A stretch of DNA of 64,000 bases from Pacificibacter marinus (GCF_018860505.1 NZ_JAHKPU010000046.1:62001-126000), one strand, 5' to 3'; shown: positions 47,055 through 56,433, numbered from the stretch's first letter. Translations and numbers: made by a program. Notes: generated by a model not told the origin, from the letters alone.

Positions 47055-48350
47055 ATGCAACGAAATCGGTTTCTCGGGGATTTATTGTCCCAACTCTTTG
47101 ACCGCAGCAGCACCGTGCGCGGCAAAGATGATCAGCGTGATATTTATATGCTTTGTGACGCGCTCATGTCGGCAGAGGGCGAAGTCTCTGGATTGAGGCT
47201 GGCCTCGTCCATCCTTGCGCGCTATGCCGATCTAAACGAAGATGAAAAGTTGGCGTTTTTCCAATATCTCAACTCGGAACTGGACGTGGACGCGGCGCAT
47301 ATTGCAAAGGTCGCAACCGATTACGCCGAAACCAAAAGCCCAGCAGTGTTCATTGAACTGTGCAAAGCCGCCGAACCAAAGCGCCAAGAATTATTGCGCC
47401 GCTTGAACCAGCCGTTTGGCGCCACGCATTTGCTGGTTGAGATGCGCGTCGATCTTCTCAAACTTTTAAAAGCGCACCCTGAACTCGCGCGGACGGACAT
47501 CGATTTTGTGCACTTGCTGCGCAGTTGGTTTAATCGCGGATTTTTGGTGCTCAAGCAAATCAACTGGGACACCCCAGCGCGTATATTGGATAAAATCGTC
47601 GCCTATGAAGCCGTGCATCAGATCGATGATTGGGATGATTTACGCCGCAGGCTTTATCCACCTGATCGCCGTTGTTTTGCATTTTTCCACCCTTCTATGC
47701 CCGAAGAGCCGCTTATTTTTGTCGAAGTCGCCCTGACGGCTGACATTCCAGGGTCCATCGATGCGCTGTTGTCCGACAACCGTACACCGCTGGAAGAAGA
47801 TCAGGCGAAGGTTGCCGTCTTCTATTCCATTTCAAACTGCCAAAAGGGACTGACGGGAATCAGCTTTGGCAATCTGTTGATCAAACAAGTCGTGGCAGAA
47901 CTGTCCTTGTCCTGCCCCAACATCGATACTTTTGTTACGCTCTCACCAATCCCCCTTATGACCCGTTGGCTGAAAGCCCAGGAAGATGATGAACTCGTGC
48001 CCGCCGCCAATTCAATTCTGGAAGGCAGCGCCAGCTCCGAAACCATGCGCGCGATGGCAGCAAGGTATCTGTTGACGGGCAAGCGCGGTGATGGCTTGCC
48101 CTATGATCCTGTCGCGCGTTTCCATTTGGGAAATGGCGCAGAGATTCACGAGGTTCATGCGGGGGCGGATAGCTCTGAAAATGGACATAAACAGTCACGT
48201 GGTGCGATGGTCAATTATCTCTATAATGTTGATCACACCGAAAAAAATCATGAAAATTTTGCACTGAGATCGACCGTTAAAGCGTCGCGCACTGTGCAAA
48301 CCCTGTCGACCGCAAAGCTAGAAGCAAAGACAAAGGAACCAGCGTCTTGA
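47055..48350 (+). CDS. Malonyl-CoA decarboxylase
   Basis: Converts malonyl-CoA to acetyl-CoA and CO2. The 431-residue protein has the helical N-terminal domain and the acetyltransferase-like C-terminal domain of the family. Markers are RRCFAFFHPSMPEEPLIFVE, SISNCQKGLTGISFGNLLIK, TLSPIPLMTRWL (catalytic Ser region) and FHLGNGAEIHEVHAGAD (catalytic His region). There is no N-terminal targeting sequence, as expected in bacteria. It overlaps the synthetase gene by 4 bp, which gives a malonate-to-acetyl-CoA route that feeds the ethylmalonyl-CoA pathway. Confidence 0.95.
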   Translation: MQRNRFLGDLLSQLFDRSSTVRGKDDQRDIYMLCDALMSAEGEVSGLRLASSILARYADLNEDEKLAFFQYLNSELDVDAAHIAKVATDYAETKSPAVFIELCKAAEPKRQELLRRLNQPFGATHLLVEMRVDLLKLLKAHPELARTDIDFVHLLRSWFNRGFLVLKQINWDTPARILDKIVAYEAVHQIDDWDDLRRRLYPPDRRCFAFFHPSMPEEPLIFVEVALTADIPGSIDALLSDNRTPLEEDQAKVAVFYSISNCQKGLTGISFGNLLIKQVVAELSLSCPNIDTFVTLSPIPLMTRWLKAQEDDELVPAANSILEGSASSETMRAMAARYLLTGKRGDGLPYDPVARFHLGNGAEIHEVHAGADSSENGHKQSRGAMVNYLYNVDHTEKNHENFALRSTVKASRTVQTLSTAKLEAKTKEPAS

Positions 48351-49837
48351 CCAATACACTTTATGACGCCCTGATCGCGCCGCACGCCACCAATACAAAT
48401 AATTTTTTGATTTGCGACAATGGGTCGACGATCACTTATTCGGGATTTGTGCGCCGCGTGGCACAACTTGCCAATGTCCTCAAAGATACAGGAGTCCAAG
48501 CAGGCGACCGTATCGTGGTGCAGGCGCCAAAGACCGCTGATACGATCGCGCTTTATGGGGCGGCGGTCCAAACCGGTGCGGTTTATCTGCCGCTGAACAC
48601 AGCTTACACGCAATCAGAATTGTCCTATTTCATCGGCGACGCTGGTCCACGGGTGATTGTCTGTGATGCCAAAGACACTGCCATGATGCAAAGCTTTGAC
48701 GCCGAAGTATTGACCCTAGATATGATGGGCACAGGCACGCTGTCACTGGCGGCCAATGCGGCAAGCGATCAATGCGCAACTTGCCCGCGCGGGCCAGACG
48801 ATCTGGCCGCACTCTTGTATACATCAGGCACCACTGGACGCTCTAAAGGTGCAATGCTGTCGCATAAAAACTTGTTGTCAAACGCAGCTTCTTTGACGAA
48901 CCTTTGGCAAATCACGGATCAAGATCGCTTGATTCACGCATTGCCTATCTTCCACACGCACGGGCTTTTTGTGGCGATGAACACAAGCCTTTTGGCGGGG
49001 GCGCAAGTGCGTTTCATGGCCGCGTTCAACCAAGATAGCGTCATCGAAGAATTGCCAAGGTCCACCATGCTGATGGGGGTACCGACGTTCTACACCCGCC
49101 TTTTGGACGATCCGCGTATGAACAAACCCCTCTGCGCCAAGATGCGGCTGTTCGTGTCTGGATCTGCGCCGCTTTTGGCCGAAACACACACCGCATTTCA
49201 TGAACGCACAGGCCATCACATTCTAGAACGCTACGGCATGACCGAAACCAATATGATCACATCAAACCCGTTTGATGGCGCGCGCATCGCAGGCACAGTG
49301 GGTTACCCATTGCCCGGAACCGAGGTGGAAATCACCAACGCACAGACAGGCGAGCCCCTTCCATCTGGCGAGATCGGCATGATCGAAGTGCGTGGGGACA
49401 ACGTGTTTCAAGGCTACTGGAACATGCCTGAAAAAACGGCCGAAGAGCTGCGGACGACAGGCTTTTTCATGACCGGCGATCTTGGCATTAAATCTGCTGA
49501 TGGGCGCGTGAGCATTGTTGGCCGCCAGAAAGACCTGATTATTTCGGGCGGGTACAACATCTATCCCAAAGAAATCGAAGACGTGATCAACGACATCGAT
49601 GGTGTGGTCGAAAGCGCTGTTTTTGGCGTGCCACATCCAGATTTCGGCGAAAGCGTTTTGGCCGCCGTGATCTTAGAAAAAGACGCGAACATTACGCCTG
49701 AGGCCATCGCGGCACATGTCGAACCTCTGCTGGCCCGTTTCAAACACCCGCGCAAATACATCTTACGCGACGCCCTGCCCCGCAACACGATGGGCAAGGT
49801 GCAAAAGAATATTCTAAGGGACGAATTCAGCAGTTAA
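48347..49837 (+). CDS. matB: Malonyl-CoA synthetase (MatB type), TTG start
   Basis: ATP-dependent acyl-CoA synthetase of 496 residues, probably malonate + CoA + ATP to malonyl-CoA. It has the AMP-binding core TSGTTGRSKGAML (near residue 165), ERYGMTETNM, and the C-terminal GGYNIYPKEIEDVI and PRNTMGKVQKNIL (catalytic Lys) motifs. The start is a TTG overlapping the decarboxylase stop, with AAGGA nine bases upstream; no nearby in-frame ATG gives the family N-terminus. The malonate assignment relies on the decarboxylase partner. Confidence 0.92.
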   Translation: MTNTLYDALIAPHATNTNNFLICDNGSTITYSGFVRRVAQLANVLKDTGVQAGDRIVVQAPKTADTIALYGAAVQTGAVYLPLNTAYTQSELSYFIGDAGPRVIVCDAKDTAMMQSFDAEVLTLDMMGTGTLSLAANAASDQCATCPRGPDDLAALLYTSGTTGRSKGAMLSHKNLLSNAASLTNLWQITDQDRLIHALPIFHTHGLFVAMNTSLLAGAQVRFMAAFNQDSVIEELPRSTMLMGVPTFYTRLLDDPRMNKPLCAKMRLFVSGSAPLLAETHTAFHERTGHHILERYGMTETNMITSNPFDGARIAGTVGYPLPGTEVEITNAQTGEPLPSGEIGMIEVRGDNVFQGYWNMPEKTAEELRTTGFFMTGDLGIKSADGRVSIVGRQKDLIISGGYNIYPKEIEDVINDIDGVVESAVFGVPHPDFGESVLAAVILEKDANITPEAIAAHVEPLLARFKHPRKYILRDALPRNTMGKVQKNILRDEFSS

Positions 49838-49914
49838 TCTAAGGCGGGGGATTTGCGACGAGCGCCCCGCATATAGACTTAAGCACTTAAGCACTTATGC
49901 CTTTTGGCATCTTT

Positions 49915-49944
49915 GACGAAGCCGATTGGCTTCGTCTTTTTTTT
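49915..49944 (+). terminator. Terminator of the malonyl-CoA operon
   Basis: Perfect 9-bp stem (49915-49923 with 49928-49936) with a GATT loop followed by eight T residues, 78 bp after the matB stop. Confidence 0.93.
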
Positions 49945-50072
49945 CATCTGACATATTTGAGTGCGTTTTGGTTCAAAACACGATCAAGTCCGACGTCCTT
50001 CGCATCTAAAATGATTTCAGCCACATCGCAAAGTCCACCAACACCATTGATGTGGGGTGAAACTTGCGACAT
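49944..50072 (-). pseudogene. Possible 3' gene remnant downstream of the GST gene
   Basis: A 42-codon frame on the minus strand reading MSQVSPHINGVGGLCDVAEI at the start and GLDRVLNQNALKYVR at the end. The end resembles the terminal helix of metal-dependent amidohydrolases (LDRVLxxNA), but the frame has no upstream portion and no ribosome site. It may be the tail of a deleted gene; chance is also possible. Confidence 0.3.
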
Positions 50073-50122
50073 GGCTGATTATCTTAGCACATATATGTCT
50101 AGGGGCGGCTTTCGCGTCAGCC

Positions 50123-50884
50123 TTAGTTTTCTTCTTTAAGAAGCGCTGCAATGGCATGGGTCTCGGACAGACGCGCACCCTTGTACATCGCGACATCATA
50201 GCTAGAGCGCGCTTTGAGGCGATCAAACCAGTCTTGCACCAATGGAAATTCTTCCGTCCAAATATCGCCCATCCCAAGATCATCGATCCGGTCAATCAGA
50301 GGGGCTGCGACGACATCGGCGAGACTGAACTCATCACCAGCAAGCCAAGGCCCGTTTTCCAACGCACGCTGCATTCGTCCACAGGTAAGTTTCATTTGAT
50401 CGATGCTTTCTTGAACCGCATTAGATCCAAAACCATCTTTCGACATTTTGAGATAGAAGTGCTTTCGCAAAGGGCGCGGCCCCGCTTGTTGGTCAGCGAA
50501 TTCTTCGTTTGAAAGGCCATCAAAACGCGACAAGAACGCTTTATTAAAAGACGGAACCCGCACTGCGTAAGTGGGCACTTCTTCGAGGAATCGCATCCAA
50601 GTGCGTACTTTGGCGCGAGCGACAGCATCTTTGGGAACAAGCGGATGATCAGGAAAGACCTCATCGATGTATTCCACGATGACACTGCTATCCATAATGG
50701 AATCGTCGTCATGCACGAGCGTTGGCACCACACCGTTTGGATTGATCGCAAGATATTCGGGCGTCAGGTGCCCTTTGTTCGCCAAATCGACGATGATGCT
50801 CTCGTATTCCAAGCCCTTTTCAGCCAAAGCAAGGCGGACTTTTTGACTGCACGTTGAGTGATGTGCGTGGTATAATTTCAACAT
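50123..50884 (-). CDS. Glutathione S-transferase family protein
   Basis: A 253-residue protein with an N-terminal thioredoxin-like GST domain (LYHAHHSTCSQKVRLALAEKG, PNGVVPTLVHDD with the cis-Pro, and the DSSVIVEYIDE glutathione-binding stretch). A helical C-terminal domain follows (ENGPWLAGDEFSLADVVAAPLIDRI). It is 10 bp downstream of the cupin gene and in the same operon, divergent from the TRAP transporter. The pair may convert a malonate-related substrate or handle a thiol adduct; this cannot be settled from sequence. Confidence 0.85.
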   Translation of the reverse strand: MLKLYHAHHSTCSQKVRLALAEKGLEYESIIVDLANKGHLTPEYLAINPNGVVPTLVHDDDSIMDSSVIVEYIDEVFPDHPLVPKDAVARAKVRTWMRFLEEVPTYAVRVPSFNKAFLSRFDGLSNEEFADQQAGPRPLRKHFYLKMSKDGFGSNAVQESIDQMKLTCGRMQRALENGPWLAGDEFSLADVVAAPLIDRIDDLGMGDIWTEEFPLVQDWFDRLKARSSYDVAMYKGARLSETHAIAALLKEEN

Positions 50885-50894
50885 CTTTTTGCTC

Positions 50895-51443
50895 CTACCA
50901 GCGATCTACATCGCCATCTGCATCCATCAGGACAAAGGCGATAATACAGGTTTCGTCGAACTTGTTTGACCAAGCGTGATTGTTGCCGCGCTGAACAAGC
51001 ACATCGCCAGCTTCCAAGACAAGATCATCTTCTTCTTCATCCATCATCATCACGATCTTCCCTTTGACGACGACAGCATAATCAACACTGTCAGTGCGAT
51101 GCATAAAAGGATGGCGTTGATTGTCTTTGATCCGATCCGCAGCGCCCATTTCGGCAAAGGCGGCGCGACCATCAAGCGTTTTCATCACTTCAGGGTCTTC
51201 GGGTTCAAATTCAACAAAGCGAAAAACCGTGCCATTTTTCGGCGGTTTAAGCACCAACGGACCGTCGAGCGTCTCATCTGGTCCGTCGAATTGTGGATGG
51301 CCTTCTGTTTTCCAGAAGTTCGTAAGCGTCACGCCAGGACGATTTGGCTTGCTTAAAATATTTGTCGCGATGTCATCGGAAACGACAATTGCTTTTCCTG
51401 TTTCATCATGCCCTGTAACGACACGTCTGATACCTTTTGACAT
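50895..51443 (-). CDS. Cupin domain protein
   Basis: A 182-residue single-cupin protein. The core has HRTDSVDYAVVVKGKIVMMMDEEEDDLVLEAGD and QRGNNHAWSN, although the first motif shows only some of the usual metal ligands. The N-terminal half contains a separate beta-rich segment (VVTGHDETGKAIVV). It may be a small oxidoreductase, isomerase or ligand-binding protein. It is transcribed divergently from the TAXI gene across a shared AATATCGATATT palindrome. Confidence 0.85.
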   Translation of the reverse strand: MSKGIRRVVTGHDETGKAIVVSDDIATNILSKPNRPGVTLTNFWKTEGHPQFDGPDETLDGPLVLKPPKNGTVFRFVEFEPEDPEVMKTLDGRAAFAEMGAADRIKDNQRHPFMHRTDSVDYAVVVKGKIVMMMDEEEDDLVLEAGDVLVQRGNNHAWSNKFDETCIIAFVLMDADGDVDRW

Positions 51444-51527
51444 TGAGATGCCCCCCTTTCACCTAGAATCTAGGCCAAACGGTAGCAATGCACACAATAA
51501 ATGTCGATGATTATTTTCTATTGCTTA

Positions 51528-51539
51528 AATATCGATATT
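51528..51539. promoter_or_regulatory. AATATCGATATT palindrome, site 3
   Basis: Perfect 12-bp palindrome in the 164-bp divergent region between the cupin and TAXI genes. A weaker variant, ATGTCGAT, lies at 51501-51508. Confidence 0.75.
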
Positions 51540-51607
51540 TTTGATTGACCCGAGAATGATCAAAAGAGTAGCATTCAAGGGAGGAAAATAAGATCTGGGA
51601 GGATTCT

Positions 51608-52537
51608 ATGCTTAACTTCAAAACATTCGCGCGCGGCGTTTCACTTGGCATGATGCTAATGGCAACACCGCTTATGGCTCAAGAAGAGCTACGTATGGGA
51701 ACGGCAAGTCTTGGCGGCGCGTTCTATCCGGTGGGCCAAGCGGCCTCTAACCTTGTGAACAAATACGCCGAAGGCTACTCTATGGTCCCGGTTGTGACCT
51801 CTGGCGGCACAGAAAATCCGCGCCTGATTGGCAACGGCGAACTCGACTTTGCCATCGGCAACGCAAATACATCCTTCTTTGCACATGAAGGCCAAGCCCC
51901 TTACGCAGACCCCATCGCAATCGCGTCGATTGGTACATTGCACAACTCAGTTTTACACATTGTTACGCTCGCAGGATCTGATGTCACTTCTATCGCAGAC
52001 CTCAAAGGCAAACGTGTGGCTGTAGGCCCTGCCGGTGGTGGCACATTGAACCTGCTTGGCGATGTGATGGAAATCAACGATCTGAGCTTTCGCGACATCA
52101 CACCAAGCTTCGTGTCTTATGCAGATGGCTTCAGCCAGCTTTCTGATGGTTCAGTAGATGCGGCGGTTGCCCTGTCAGGCTATCCTGCTGGTGCGGTGAT
52201 CCAAACGAGCACAACAGCTGATATCGCATTCGTTGATATCGGAACCGAAGGCTTGAATGAAATCATCGCCAAGCATCCTTACTACTCTATCGTTGAAGTG
52301 CCTGCAGAAGCTTACGGCACCGATGCACCGCTGACCTTGCTCGGCACCAAAAACATTCTAATCACACAAGCTGATGCGGATGAGGAAAAGGTCTACCAAG
52401 TGACCAAAGCGATTTACGCGCATTTGGATGAATTTGCAGCAGAAAACGCCAATGCGGCGCAGATCGTTGCAGAGGACGCATATGATATTGCTGTTCCCCT
52501 GCATCCGGGTGCAAAGCGTTACTTTGACGAACGCTAA
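51608..52537 (+). CDS. TRAP transporter solute-binding protein, TAXI family
   Basis: Periplasmic binding protein of 309 residues with a signal peptide cleaved after MAQ (about residue 25). TAXI-family motifs are present: RMGTASLGGAFYPVGQA, TSGGTENPRLIGNGELDFAIGN and GKRVAVGPAGGGTLNL. The ribosome site GGGAGGATTCT is strong. It is followed by a stem-loop and then the fused permease. The ligand is probably a dicarboxylate; the shared palindrome with the malonyl-CoA genes suggests malonate. Confidence 0.93.
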   Translation: MLNFKTFARGVSLGMMLMATPLMAQEELRMGTASLGGAFYPVGQAASNLVNKYAEGYSMVPVVTSGGTENPRLIGNGELDFAIGNANTSFFAHEGQAPYADPIAIASIGTLHNSVLHIVTLAGSDVTSIADLKGKRVAVGPAGGGTLNLLGDVMEINDLSFRDITPSFVSYADGFSQLSDGSVDAAVALSGYPAGAVIQTSTTADIAFVDIGTEGLNEIIAKHPYYSIVEVPAEAYGTDAPLTLLGTKNILITQADADEEKVYQVTKAIYAHLDEFAAENANAAQIVAEDAYDIAVPLHPGAKRYFDER

Positions 52538-52548
52538 ATCGTAAAATC

Positions 52549-52581
52549 GCCCCGTCGCATCACCAGATGTGGCGGGGTTTT
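52549..52581 (+). terminator. Attenuator hairpin between TAXI and permease genes
   Basis: A 12-bp stem with two G-U pairs (52549-52560 with 52565-52576), a 4-nt loop and five T residues, in the gap between the binding-protein gene and the TRAP permease gene. Confidence 0.85.
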
Positions 52582-52609
52582 TCTGTCGCAATTTACTGGA
52601 CCGCTCACC

Positions 52610-54499
52610 ATGAAAAAAGCCCTGTCAGCACTCACCTTTACAACCCGATGGATGGCTATTGGACTCAGCCTTTGGCACCTCTACGTTGTATCAGGCTTTG
52701 CATCCTTTTCGACGCTAGAAGTGCGCATCACCCACTTAACAGTGATGTTGGTTCTTATTTTTCTGGTCCTTGCGCTGCGACGGTTGGAAACCCGCCCAGA
52801 AACAGGCCCGCTTATGCTGGCGATGGATATCGGCTTGGCCGTTGTGGCGGCGGGGACAGGATATTATCTCTTTTCACGTTGGCTAGACATTGCCATGTCT
52901 GGCGGGATCACGACAGCAACCGATGCGCAAGTCGGGATGGTCGTAATCGCACTGGTGATGATCGCCGTTATCAGACGGATCGGCTGGTTTCTTGCTGGCA
53001 TCATTCTGATCTTTCTCGCCTATCCGCTGATCTCTCCTATCTTGCCTGGAGTCTTTACTTCTCGTGGCTATTCTTTAACGCGGATCTCTGAGTTTATGAC
53101 AACCTCATCGGAGGGCATCTATGGCATTCCACTCGGTGTTTCGGCCACGTTTATCATCATGTTTTCGATCTTCGGATCATTCCTCAATGTCTTTGGCGCG
53201 GGCGATTTCTTTTTTCAGATCTCCAGCCGTTTAACAAAAGGGTCTAAGGCTGCATCTGCGAAAACCGCTGTCGTTTTTTCCACATTGCTCGGTATGATTT
53301 CAGGGTCTGCGGCAGGCAATGTCGCCGTCACCGGCACCATGACAATCCCGATGATGAAACGCGAAGGATATAAGCCGCACCAAGCTGCCGCCATTGAAGC
53401 CGTGGTTTCAACAGGCGGGCAACTTATGCCACCGGTTATGGGGGCCGCGGCCTTTATCATGGCTGAAATTATCGGCGTGCCCTATTCGGAAATTATGGTC
53501 GCAGCTTTGATTCCTGCCATCTTGTTTTTCACATCGATCTTTTTCATGGTACACTTACAAGGCGAAAGAATGGGCATTGCGCCCGCGCCACAAAACGAAG
53601 ACGAACTGCCGTTAAGCTCCATCCTTATTCCAGGTCTGCGGTTTATAATTCCGTTCTTTTTACTCGTTGGCATGATGGTTTCAGGATATTCACCGTTCAA
53701 GTCGTCATTCACAGCACTCGGTGTTTTGCTTCTTGGATGCATTATTTTCGAATTCAGAGACTTGCGCGGTTTCTTCGCAAAATGCTTTGACGCATTGGAA
53801 TCTGGCACGCACTCCGTCATGTCGATTGCCGTAGCCTGTGCGGGCGCGGGATTGATCGCTGGCATTTTGGCAATGACCGGACTTGGATCAAAGATTTCCG
53901 GCCTGATTATCGGCGTCTCTGCTGGCGTGCCCTTGATTGCGTTGATCTTGACGATGTTCGTCTCGATCATCCTAGGCATGGGGCTGCCCACAACCGCCGC
54001 TTATCTTATCCTTGCGACTGTCGTGGCCCCTGCCCTTGTTGAAATGGGTGTGCCGGTTTTAACTGCGCATTTGTTCGTGTTCTTCTACGGATGCATTTCA
54101 ACCATCACACCGCCCGTTGCCCTTGCGTCCTATGTCGCAGCAGGGATAGCAGGATCGGATATAAACAAGACAAGCTGGACCGCCTTTGCCTTTGGCATCA
54201 CCAGCTACATCTTGCCGTTCATGTTCTTTTTCGGACCTGCACTTTTGATGCAAGGCACTCTGATAGAAATTGTGGCGTCTGTGACAACGGGCTTGCTCAG
54301 CGTGTTCTGTTTTTCGATCGCTGTCGTCGGTTACTTCCAACGCACACTGGGACTGAACCTACGCATTGTGTTTGCCGTGACAGGGATTGTTATGATGTAT
54401 CAATCTTGGCTGAGTGATGCGGTTGGCATCGCGGTCTTTGTCGGACTGGTCTTGTTCTTGCGTGCAGGTTCAACGTCAAACCCAAAATTGCAGGCATAA
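52610..54499 (+). CDS. TRAP transporter fused permease (DctQM type)
   Basis: A 629-residue inner-membrane protein that joins the small (about 4-helix) and large (about 12-helix) TRAP permease subunits, as is usual for TAXI systems. Family motifs include SGSAAGNVAVTGTMTIPMMKREGY, STGGQLMPPVMGAAAFIMAE and GMGLPTTAAYLI. It works with the TAXI protein at 51608 as a sodium-coupled importer. Confidence 0.93.
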   Translation: MKKALSALTFTTRWMAIGLSLWHLYVVSGFASFSTLEVRITHLTVMLVLIFLVLALRRLETRPETGPLMLAMDIGLAVVAAGTGYYLFSRWLDIAMSGGITTATDAQVGMVVIALVMIAVIRRIGWFLAGIILIFLAYPLISPILPGVFTSRGYSLTRISEFMTTSSEGIYGIPLGVSATFIIMFSIFGSFLNVFGAGDFFFQISSRLTKGSKAASAKTAVVFSTLLGMISGSAAGNVAVTGTMTIPMMKREGYKPHQAAAIEAVVSTGGQLMPPVMGAAAFIMAEIIGVPYSEIMVAALIPAILFFTSIFFMVHLQGERMGIAPAPQNEDELPLSSILIPGLRFIIPFFLLVGMMVSGYSPFKSSFTALGVLLLGCIIFEFRDLRGFFAKCFDALESGTHSVMSIAVACAGAGLIAGILAMTGLGSKISGLIIGVSAGVPLIALILTMFVSIILGMGLPTTAAYLILATVVAPALVEMGVPVLTAHLFVFFYGCISTITPPVALASYVAAGIAGSDINKTSWTAFAFGITSYILPFMFFFGPALLMQGTLIEIVASVTTGLLSVFCFSIAVVGYFQRTLGLNLRIVFAVTGIVMMYQSWLSDAVGIAVFVGLVLFLRAGSTSNPKLQA

Positions 54500-54500
54500 A

Positions 54501-55259
54501 ATGAATATGGACATATCTGTCACCGACCCATGGGCGCTCATAGCCGTCGCCATTGCTATGACGCTCGGTGGCATCTTAAAAGGTGCAACCGGCGCAGGAC
54601 TGCCCGTTATTGCGGTGCCAGTCCTTGCGTCGATCTATGACGTACGGGTCGCTGTTGCCGTGATGGTGGTGCCAAACCTGATTTCAAACTTGCGACAGGT
54701 TTGGAAATTCAGGAAAGCGCCCGTGGACCTTGTCTTTGTTAAAGTTTTGGCTGCGGTTGGGGCACTGGGCGTTGGTCTTGGCACATTTGTTTTGGCCAAA
54801 ATAGAGCCCATCTATGTTCAGTCTGTGATGATTGTCATCATCACCATCTACATCAGCCTAAGGCTAACACAGTTCGAGCTACGCGTTACGAAAAGCACTG
54901 CGCGGCGCTGGGTTGTACCGGTTGGCGTGGCTGGCGGCATTTTGCAAGGCGCTGTCGGTATTTCTGCGCCTATTGCTGTCACATTCCTCAACGCGATCCG
55001 ACTAGACAGACCCGCCTTCATTTTGACCGTATCGACGTTTTTCGCGGCCATGTGCGTGGTGCAACTACCGGTACAAATCAGCTACGGCATTATGACGTTC
55101 CACACCGCACTCATCGGCTTACTTGCTTTGATACCTCTTACTTTTGCGATGCCGATAGGAGAATGGATCGGCAATAAATTCAGCGCGCGCGTTTTTGACC
55201 GTGTCATTCTCTTCTTCCTAGCGGGCCTTGCTTTAAAACTTCTCTTTGACCTTTTCTAA
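54501..55259 (+). CDS. TauE/SafE family permease (malonate module)
   Basis: A 252-residue polytopic membrane protein with GGILKGATGAGLPVIAVPVLAS near residue 17 and later GGILQGAVGISAPIAVTF, the repeated signature of the family. The ATG at 54501 lies 1 bp after the TRAP stop and has AGG seven bases upstream; an earlier frame (54414) overlaps the TRAP gene and is rejected. It probably moves a small organic anion, possibly the product or substrate of the TRAP system. Confidence 0.87.
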   Translation: MNMDISVTDPWALIAVAIAMTLGGILKGATGAGLPVIAVPVLASIYDVRVAVAVMVVPNLISNLRQVWKFRKAPVDLVFVKVLAAVGALGVGLGTFVLAKIEPIYVQSVMIVIITIYISLRLTQFELRVTKSTARRWVVPVGVAGGILQGAVGISAPIAVTFLNAIRLDRPAFILTVSTFFAAMCVVQLPVQISYGIMTFHTALIGLLALIPLTFAMPIGEWIGNKFSARVFDRVILFFLAGLALKLLFDLF

Positions 55260-55342
55260 TCCCTGCGTCCTGATAGATGCTCCTAAACGCCTGTGCTCGA
55301 CACTGCGCTGATGTGCATAAGTTTGCACAGGCATCAGAATTC

Positions 55343-55372
55343 CAGATATCGCCAATCTTTTGGCGATATCTG
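55343..55372. terminator. Bidirectional hairpin between convergent genes
   Basis: Perfect 13-bp stem with a TCTT loop (55343-55355 with 55360-55372) between the convergent TauE and formylglycine-generating enzyme genes. It has no T tract but is stable. Confidence 0.7.
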
Positions 55373-55455
55373 CCTAACAGGCACGTTTGCGTCTAGGATT
55401 AGTGGCCACAACGCCCAGCCACGACTCGACGGCAGTGACCTTTAGATGTCAGTCA

Positions 55456-56433
55456 TCAGGTCAGACTTGCCGCAACGCGAAATCCACCATGAGAGGTAGA
55501 GCTATCAGGATCGTTCTGAGTTCGTGAATGCACATGATACCGATCGCAATAACTGACATGACACAAAAAGGACCCGCCGCGCTGAACGCGCCCCTCGCCC
55601 GTTTTTGGTCCAGTGGGATCGAATAGGGTATCTGAGCTTGGTGGCGCATGGTGAAAGAAATCCTGAACCCACTCCCAAACGTTGCCTGTCATATTGTACA
55701 AGCCATACCCGTTCGGTTCAAAACTCTTTGCCGGTGCTGTTCCTAGATATCCATCATCTTGACTATTGGTCCGTGGAAAGTCGCCTTGCCACGTGTTCAT
55801 CATATGCTTGCCTGCGGGCATCATTTGATTGCCCCAAGGAAATTTTTGACGCGCCAAGCCGCCGCGCGCCGCTTTTTCCCATTCCGCTTCTGTTGGAAAG
55901 CGCAAGCCAGCCCAAGTGCAATATGCCAAAGCGTCAAACCATGAAATATGGACAACAGGATGATCCAGCCGAGTCGACACATCAGAGCCAGCCCCTTCCG
56001 GAGATTTCCAATACGCGCCATCAACCCGACGCCACCAAGGCAAGCCGGGCGGCGACACTTTATAGTCATCAGGTTCACTCAACAGCAGATGGAACACAAA
56101 GGACCAGCCTTCTTGTTCCGACACAGTTCTATAACCTGTTTCATCAACGAAGCGGGCGAATTGCATGTTCGTGACAGTCGTCGCCCCAATGACAAAAGGC
56201 GATAGTTTTACCTTTCGGCGGGGTGCATCAAAATCCTGTGGAAACCGAGAGCGCCGCGTTCCCATGTCGAAAAAACCACCAGCCACGGGGGTTAATTCCG
56301 ACATCAACTCCCGTTGCGTCGCACTGTCGGCAGGTCGAATTTCTAGGGCCTGACGATGATAGGGCGACGCCGATTTCAACGGATCTGACAAAGACTGGGG
56401 ACTGCAGCAGGGCTTGGCCGACGTATTGGTCAT
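55456..56433 (-). CDS. Formylglycine-generating enzyme
   Basis: Oxidises the CxPSR cysteine of sulfatases to C-alpha-formylglycine, a modification they need for activity. The 325-residue protein has the FGE-sulfatase domain, with the PVAGGFFDMGT start, PVVHISWFDALAYCTWAG, RFPTEAEWEKAARGG, GNVWEWVQD and the active-site pair C291 and C296 in CHVSYC. NDPDSSTSHGGFR follows, matching the human enzyme region. The ATG at 56433 was chosen over one 18 codons earlier. It is divergent from the IclR gene; its likely clients are the two sulfatases at 60837 and 62306. Confidence 0.93.
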   Translation of the reverse strand: MTNTSAKPCCSPQSLSDPLKSASPYHRQALEIRPADSATQRELMSELTPVAGGFFDMGTRRSRFPQDFDAPRRKVKLSPFVIGATTVTNMQFARFVDETGYRTVSEQEGWSFVFHLLLSEPDDYKVSPPGLPWWRRVDGAYWKSPEGAGSDVSTRLDHPVVHISWFDALAYCTWAGLRFPTEAEWEKAARGGLARQKFPWGNQMMPAGKHMMNTWQGDFPRTNSQDDGYLGTAPAKSFEPNGYGLYNMTGNVWEWVQDFFHHAPPSSDTLFDPTGPKTGEGRVQRGGSFLCHVSYCDRYHVHSRTQNDPDSSTSHGGFRVAASLT

